DNA from: Diaphorobacter ruginosibacter
GTDB taxonomy: Bacteria > Pseudomonadota > Gammaproteobacteria > Burkholderiales > Burkholderiaceae_C
Reading direction: 5' to 3'
Length of the DNA: 64,000 nt
NCBI RefSeq assembly: GCF_014395975.1
Contig: NZ_CP060714.1
Span: 124,001 to 188,000 of the forward strand
The notes beneath the pieces are model-generated. The model worked only from the letters and a program-made list of their open reading frames with translations. It was not told where the DNA came from and searched no databases. Each line of letters starts with the position of its first letter. Within the stretch, counting starts at the first letter, position 1. Shown here one piece after another: positions 60,258 through 64,000 of this stretch. Both the position numbers and the translations under genes were made by a program.

Positions 60258-62018
60258 ATGACATTCGCGATACATGGATTGGCTGTGGCTCCAGGAATTG
60301 CCATTGGCCGCGCGGTGATCGCTGCCTCCAGTCGCATGGAGGTGGTGCACTATTTCATCGAGCCGGAGCAGGTCGTTCCAGAGATCAAGCGCCTGCGGGC
60401 AGGGCGCGACGCCGTGGTCGAGGAACTGCGGCGCATGCAGGAAGAGCTGCCTGCCGATGTGCCGCACGAGCTGGCCGCGTTGCTGGACGTGCACCTGATG
60501 CTGCTGCAGGACGAGTTGCTGGAGAACGGCGTCAAGCGCTGGATTTCCGAGCGCCTGTACAACGCGGAATGGGCCCTCACCACCCAGCTTGAACTTGTCT
60601 CGCGGCAATTCGACGAGATGGAGGACGAGTACCTGCGCGAGCGCAAGGCCGACCTCGAGCAGGTGGTCGAGCGCGTGCTGCGATACATGCGTGGTGTCGC
60701 CAGCCCCGTCGCACCGCCGGCGAGCCCCAAGCGTGCGCAGGGCATGCTGCCCGGCCTGGGCGAGGAGCTCACCGAGGACCCTCTGGTGCTGATCGCCAAC
60801 GATCTCTCCCCCGCCGACATGCTGCAGTTCAAGACCAGCCTGTTCGCAGGCTTCGTGACCGACGTCGGCGGCAAGACATCGCACACCGCCATCGTTGCGC
60901 GCAGCATGGACATTCCTGCTGTCGTCGGCGCACGCAGCTCCAGTCTGCTGGTGCGGCAGGACGACTGGGTGGTGATCGATGGCGATGCGGGCATCGTCAT
61001 CGTCAACCCGTCCTCGATCGTGCTGGAGGAGTACAGCTTCCGCCGCCGCCAGGTGTCGCTGGAGCGTGAGAGGCTCTCGCGCCTGCGCCACACGCCCGCA
61101 GTGACGCTCGACGGCCAGTCGATCGAGCTCATGGCCAACATCGAGCGCCCCGACGATTGCGATGGCGCGGTGCATGCCGGCGCCGTGGGCGTAGGCCTGT
61201 TCCGCACCGAATTCCTGTTCATGGGGCGCGGCGCGAAGCTGCCCGACGAGGACGAGCAGTATGCCGTCTACCGCGAGGCGCTGGAGCGCATGAGCGGCCT
61301 GCCGGTCACGCTGCGCACCATCGACATTGGCAACGACAAGCCGCTCGACAAGGGGCATCGGGATGGCGGCTCGCTGAATCCGGCGCTCGGCCTGCGCGCG
61401 ATCCGCTGGAGCCTGGCCGACACGTCCATGTTCCGCACGCAGCTGCGCGCGGTGCTGCGTGCAGCGCTGCATGGCAAGGTGAACCTGCTTTTTCCGATGC
61501 TCTCGAGCATCGGCGAGATCCGCCAGACCCTGGCGCAGCTCGACCTCGCGCGTGCGGAGCTCGATGCGCGTGGCGAGGCATATGGCGATCTGCGGCTGGG
61601 CGCGATGATCGAGGTGCCGGCCGCGGCGCTGATGATCCGCAGCTTCCTGAAGCACTTCGATTTCGTCTCGATCGGCACCAATGACCTGGTGCAATACACG
61701 CTGGCGATCGACCGTGCGGACGAGGCGGTGGCCCACCTCTTCGATCCGATGCACCCGGCTGTGCTGCGCCTGGTGGCCGACGTGATCCGCGCGGCCAACG
61801 AGGCCGGCAAGGAGGTCTGCGTGTGCGGCGAGATGGGTGGCGATGTCACGATGACGCGCCTGCTGCTGGGCTTCGGCCTGCGCTCCTTCTCGATGCACCC
61901 CGCGCAGATTCTCGCGGTCAAGCAGGAGATCCTGCGCTCGGACACCCGCAAGCTGTGCGAGTGGTCGCAGTCGATTCTCGCATCGGACGAACCGCTGGCA
62001 CCCGTGGCCCCGGCCTGA
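60258..62018 (+). CDS. ptsI: Phosphoenolpyruvate-protein phosphotransferase (PTS enzyme I)
   Basis: EI takes phosphate from phosphoenolpyruvate and passes it to HPr. The 586-aa product has His209 in GGKTSHTAIVARSMDIPAV, the PEP-utilising signature DVGGKTSHTA, the metal and substrate region IGTNDLVQYTLAIDR and the C-terminal cysteine of VCVCGEMGGD. A linker of about 20 residues, rich in P/A (about 147-168), sits between the HPr-binding and phospho-histidine parts, longer than in E. coli EI. Terminal gene of the EIIA-HPr-EI operon; convergent with hmp. Confidence 0.96.
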   Translation: MTFAIHGLAVAPGIAIGRAVIAASSRMEVVHYFIEPEQVVPEIKRLRAGRDAVVEELRRMQEELPADVPHELAALLDVHLMLLQDELLENGVKRWISERLYNAEWALTTQLELVSRQFDEMEDEYLRERKADLEQVVERVLRYMRGVASPVAPPASPKRAQGMLPGLGEELTEDPLVLIANDLSPADMLQFKTSLFAGFVTDVGGKTSHTAIVARSMDIPAVVGARSSSLLVRQDDWVVIDGDAGIVIVNPSSIVLEEYSFRRRQVSLERERLSRLRHTPAVTLDGQSIELMANIERPDDCDGAVHAGAVGVGLFRTEFLFMGRGAKLPDEDEQYAVYREALERMSGLPVTLRTIDIGNDKPLDKGHRDGGSLNPALGLRAIRWSLADTSMFRTQLRAVLRAALHGKVNLLFPMLSSIGEIRQTLAQLDLARAELDARGEAYGDLRLGAMIEVPAAALMIRSFLKHFDFVSIGTNDLVQYTLAIDRADEAVAHLFDPMHPAVLRLVADVIRAANEAGKEVCVCGEMGGDVTMTRLLLGFGLRSFSMHPAQILAVKQEILRSDTRKLCEWSQSILASDEPLAPVAPA

Positions 62019-62060
62019 GGGCCACGGGCACCCCTTCGCGCCCGGGTCGCCAACACGCTC

Positions 62061-63239
62061 TCAGGCGAGTGCTTCGGCAGGTCCGAAGAATTCGTAGTGC
62101 ACCTGCTCCTGCGGCACGCCCAGCTGCGCGAGCGATTGCTTCACCGAGCGCATGAAACCGCGCGGGCCGAGGAAGTACACGTCGGCGTCGCGTGATGCGG
62201 GCAGCCATTCGCCGAGCTGCTCGGCGGTCAGCAGGCCCTCGGCATCCACGGCGTCGGCCGGCGTGGCGCGGTCATAGCAATAGCGGCGCGTGAGCTGCGG
62301 ATGTTGCCGGGCCAGCGTGTCGATCTGCTCGCGGAACGCATGCACGCCGCGTTCGCGGGCGCAATGGATGAACGTGACCTCGCGCTCGCCCTGCAGTGCC
62401 GCCTGCAGCATCGGCAGCGTGGGGGTGATGCCCACGCCGCCGCTGATCAGCACCAGTGGCCTGTCGCCCTGCCGGAGCGTGAAGTTGCCGGCGGGCGGGA
62501 ACACCTGCAGCGTGTCGCCTTCGTGCACCGCATCGTGCAGATGGTTGGAGGCCTTGCCCCCGGGCTCGCGCTTGACGCTGATGCGCAGGCTCCGGCCGTT
62601 GCTTGGTGCGGAGATCGAGTAGTTGCGGCGTTGCTCCTCGCCGTCGATGATGAGGCGCAGGCCCAGGTACTGGCCCGGCTCATGCGCCATCACCGCGCCG
62701 CCGTCCGCGGGCACGAGGTGGAACGAGGTGATCTCGCTGCTTTCCTCGACCTTCATCTGCACGATGAATGCGCGTTCGCCGCGCCAGCCGCCGGGAACGC
62801 CGGCGTTGCGGTCGTAGGCCTGGGCTTCGGCACCGATCAGGATGTCGGCCAGCTGCTGGTAGGCGGCGCCCCAGGCGGCAATCACTTCATCGGTGGCGAT
62901 CTCCGCCCCCAGCACCTCGCGGATCGCGCGCAGCAGGCAGGCCCCGACGATGGGATAGTGCCCGGGCTGCACCTGCAGAGCCACGTGCTTGTTGATGATC
63001 TGTGCAGGGAGGTCGCCCAGTGCCTCGAGGCGGTCGATGTGCTTGGCGTACATGAGCACGCTGTGCGCGAGCGCCCGGGGCTGGGCACCGGTCTGCTGGT
63101 GGGCCGAGTTGAACAGCGGCCGCACTTCGGGGTGCTCGCTCAGCATGATCCGGTAGAAGTGGGTGGTCAGGGCCTCGCCTCCGGTTTCGAGCAGCGGGAC
63201 GGTGGAACGGACGATGGCTTTCTGGGATTCGGTCAACAT
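62061..63239 (-). CDS. hmp: Flavohemoglobin (nitric oxide dioxygenase)
   Basis: Hmp converts nitric oxide to nitrate with oxygen and NAD(P)H. The ATG at 63239 gives 392 aa starting MLTESQKAIVRSTVPLLE, the usual N-terminus. The globin domain (1-140) has Tyr29 and Gln53 in the distal pocket and proximal His85 in IINKHVALQVQ; the FAD domain has RRNYSISAP and the NAD(P)H domain GGVGITPTLPM. It is divergent from norR and has a perfect sigma-54 promoter (63289-63303) and two NorR sites upstream, so expression should be NO-inducible. Confidence 0.95.
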   Translation of the reverse strand: MLTESQKAIVRSTVPLLETGGEALTTHFYRIMLSEHPEVRPLFNSAHQQTGAQPRALAHSVLMYAKHIDRLEALGDLPAQIINKHVALQVQPGHYPIVGACLLRAIREVLGAEIATDEVIAAWGAAYQQLADILIGAEAQAYDRNAGVPGGWRGERAFIVQMKVEESSEITSFHLVPADGGAVMAHEPGQYLGLRLIIDGEEQRRNYSISAPSNGRSLRISVKREPGGKASNHLHDAVHEGDTLQVFPPAGNFTLRQGDRPLVLISGGVGITPTLPMLQAALQGEREVTFIHCARERGVHAFREQIDTLARQHPQLTRRYCYDRATPADAVDAEGLLTAEQLGEWLPASRDADVYFLGPRGFMRSVKQSLAQLGVPQEQVHYEFFGPAEALA

Positions 63240-63288
63240 CTGAAATGGACTCCTTGGGTACGCATGAAAAGTGGCTGCCCCCCTCAAC

Positions 63289-63303
63289 GCAAGCCCTGTG
63301 CCA
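63289..63303 (-). promoter_or_regulatory. Sigma-54 promoter of hmp
   Basis: On the minus strand TGGCACAGGGCTTGC has GG and GC separated by exactly 10 bases, with the full TGGCAC and TTGC elements. It lies 50-64 bases upstream of the hmp ATG. Activation would need an enhancer-binding protein, and NorR is the neighbouring gene. Confidence 0.88.
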
Positions 63304-63344
63304 TTGCCAATGCCATTGAGCGACAAGGGTTTGCAAGAATGTGG

Positions 63345-63355
63345 GTCAATATGAC
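63345..63355. promoter_or_regulatory. NorR binding site 1
   Basis: GTCAATATGAC is an exact GT-N7-AC match to the NorR consensus. It lies about 50 bases upstream of the hmp sigma-54 promoter, a usual enhancer distance, and 25 bases (centre to centre) from the second site. Confidence 0.8.
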
Positions 63356-63369
63356 ATCGATCAATTAGC

Positions 63370-63380
63370 GTCTTTATGAC
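63370..63380. promoter_or_regulatory. NorR binding site 2
   Basis: GTCTTTATGAC is a second exact GT-N7-AC match, 25 bases from site 1. It overlaps the proposed norR ATG (63376), so binding could also repress norR, or the true norR start may be further downstream. Confidence 0.75.
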
Positions 63381-64000
63381 TGCTTATGGAGTCAAATTGA
63401 CAATTTCCGCCACCCTCCATGCACTGATTCCCCTGGTCGCCGATCTGGCAGAGGAGCTTCCCGAGCGAGAGCGCCTGCGCCGACTGCTCGCGGCGCTACG
63501 GACCGTGCTCCCGGCCGATGCGGCCGCGCTGCTCCGGCTGGAGGACGGGGAATGGCTGCGACCGCTGGCGATCGACGGACTGGTCCCCGATGCGCTTGGC
63601 CGGCGTTTTCGCATTGCGGAGCATCCACGGCTCGCGCAGTTGATGGCGGCGGGCCAGGCCATGCGTTTTGCCCCCGACAGCACGCTGCCCGATCCCTACG
63701 ATGGTCTCGTGCAGGCGCCTCAAGGAGCGCTGCACGTGCACGACTGCATGGGCTGCGTGCTGCAGGTGGGAGGGGCCACCTGGGGGCTGCTCACGCTCGA
63801 TTCGCTGACGCAGGGGCGTCTGTCCGGTCCGCATGCGCTCGCCGTGCTCCAGGCCTTCAGCAATCTCGCCGCGGCCACCGTGACCACCGCGGAGCGCGTG
63901 AGCGGGCTGGCGCGCTCCGCGGCCCGTGCGGATGGAGGCGGGAGCGCGGCCCGCGAGGCCGAGTCGGCGCCGCGCAGCATGGTGGGGCAAAGCCCGGTCA
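63376..64000 (+). CDS. norR: Nitric oxide-responsive regulator NorR (5' part, cut by window end)
   Basis: NorR is a sigma-54 enhancer-binding protein whose N-terminal GAF domain holds a non-haem iron that binds NO. The visible 208 residues cover the GAF domain with the characteristic LLRLEDGEWLRPLAIDGL, DALGRRFRIAEHPRL and STLPDPYDGL, and reach SMVGQSPV at the start of the AAA+ domain. The ATG at 63376 has no Shine-Dalgarno sequence; a TTG at 63397 preceded by GGAG is an alternative start that would keep NorR site 2 out of the coding sequence. The gene is divergent from hmp, its likely target. Confidence 0.92.
   Translation, partial: MTAYGVKLTISATLHALIPLVADLAEELPERERLRRLLAALRTVLPADAAALLRLEDGEWLRPLAIDGLVPDALGRRFRIAEHPRLAQLMAAGQAMRFAPDSTLPDPYDGLVQAPQGALHVHDCMGCVLQVGGATWGLLTLDSLTQGRLSGPHALAVLQAFSNLAAATVTTAERVSGLARSAARADGGGSAAREAESAPRSMVGQSPV

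Overview
The window is about 64 kb of GC-rich chromosomal DNA from a betaproteobacterium. Gene content and protein style point to the Burkholderiales, most likely the family Comamonadaceae: a Mre/PBP2 cluster, a CreBCD system, a HemJ-type protoporphyrinogen oxidase beside hemB, an EIIA(Man)-HPr-EI regulatory PTS, a Bug/TctC-type carboxylate transporter, and an S10 ribosomal operon that stops at rpsQ. I cannot assign a genus by reading alone. Most of the window is housekeeping DNA. I saw no insertion sequences, prophage genes, CRISPR arrays, rRNA genes or tRNA genes.

Layout. 1-3.8 kb: end of mreB, then mreC, mreD and mrdA (elongasome). 3.8-9.2 kb (minus strand): a DMT exporter, an amino-acid ABC transporter (ATPase, permease, binding protein), arginase and a TSUP-family permease. 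9.2-11 kb: an ammonium transporter with a textbook NtrC/sigma-54 control region. 11.4-12.9 kb: an uncharacterised secreted protein made of two tandem copies of one unit. 13-23.5 kb: a catabolic module with a GMC oxidoreductase, a 1022-aa FAD/Fe-S oxidoreductase, a three-gene tripartite tricarboxylate transporter, an FCD-type GntR regulator and a class V aminotransferase; a shared 14-bp operator links both divergent promoter regions. 23.7-27.5 kb: an Mla-type lipid transport operon (STAS-permease, ATPase, MCE protein, lipoprotein). 27.5-30.4 kb: an atypical PAPS-reductase-like protein, a ParD-like repressor coupled to methionine aminopeptidase, and a bacteriohemerythrin behind a likely FNR-type promoter.

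30.1-34.2 kb (minus strand): creB, creC and creD, with a perfect cre-tag upstream of creD and a small coupled ORF after it. 34.2-42.9 kb: MarC family, SDR, dienelactone hydrolase, CorA family, hemB, hemJ, VanZ family, a thioredoxin-like ferredoxin, an alpha/beta hydrolase and a D,D-carboxypeptidase. 43.2-53.4 kb: rpsL, rpsG, fusA, tuf, rpsJ, then (after a 306-nt gap with terminator-like and promoter-like sequence) rplC-rplD-rplW-rplB-rpsS-rplV-rpsC-rplP-rpmC-rpsQ, closed by a strong intrinsic terminator. 53.6-59.3 kb: peroxiredoxin, a LysR regulator with a divergent DMT transporter, GNAT, cytochrome b561 with a divergent cytochrome c', a TlpA-like thioredoxin and a lipoprotein. 59.5-62.0 kb: the EIIA-HPr-EI operon. 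62-64 kb: flavohemoglobin hmp, divergent from norR (cut by the window end), sharing a region with two perfect NorR half-site pairs and a perfect sigma-54 promoter.

The most interesting content is regulatory: several complete, readable control regions (GntR regulon, NtrC/sigma-54 amt, NorR/sigma-54 hmp, CreB/creD, ParD-like/map, FNR-type/hemerythrin). The least explained items are the duplicated secreted protein, the carboxylate oxidation module of unknown substrate, the reductase-like protein with a shortened C-terminal region, and an orphan minus-strand terminator next to the amt promoter.
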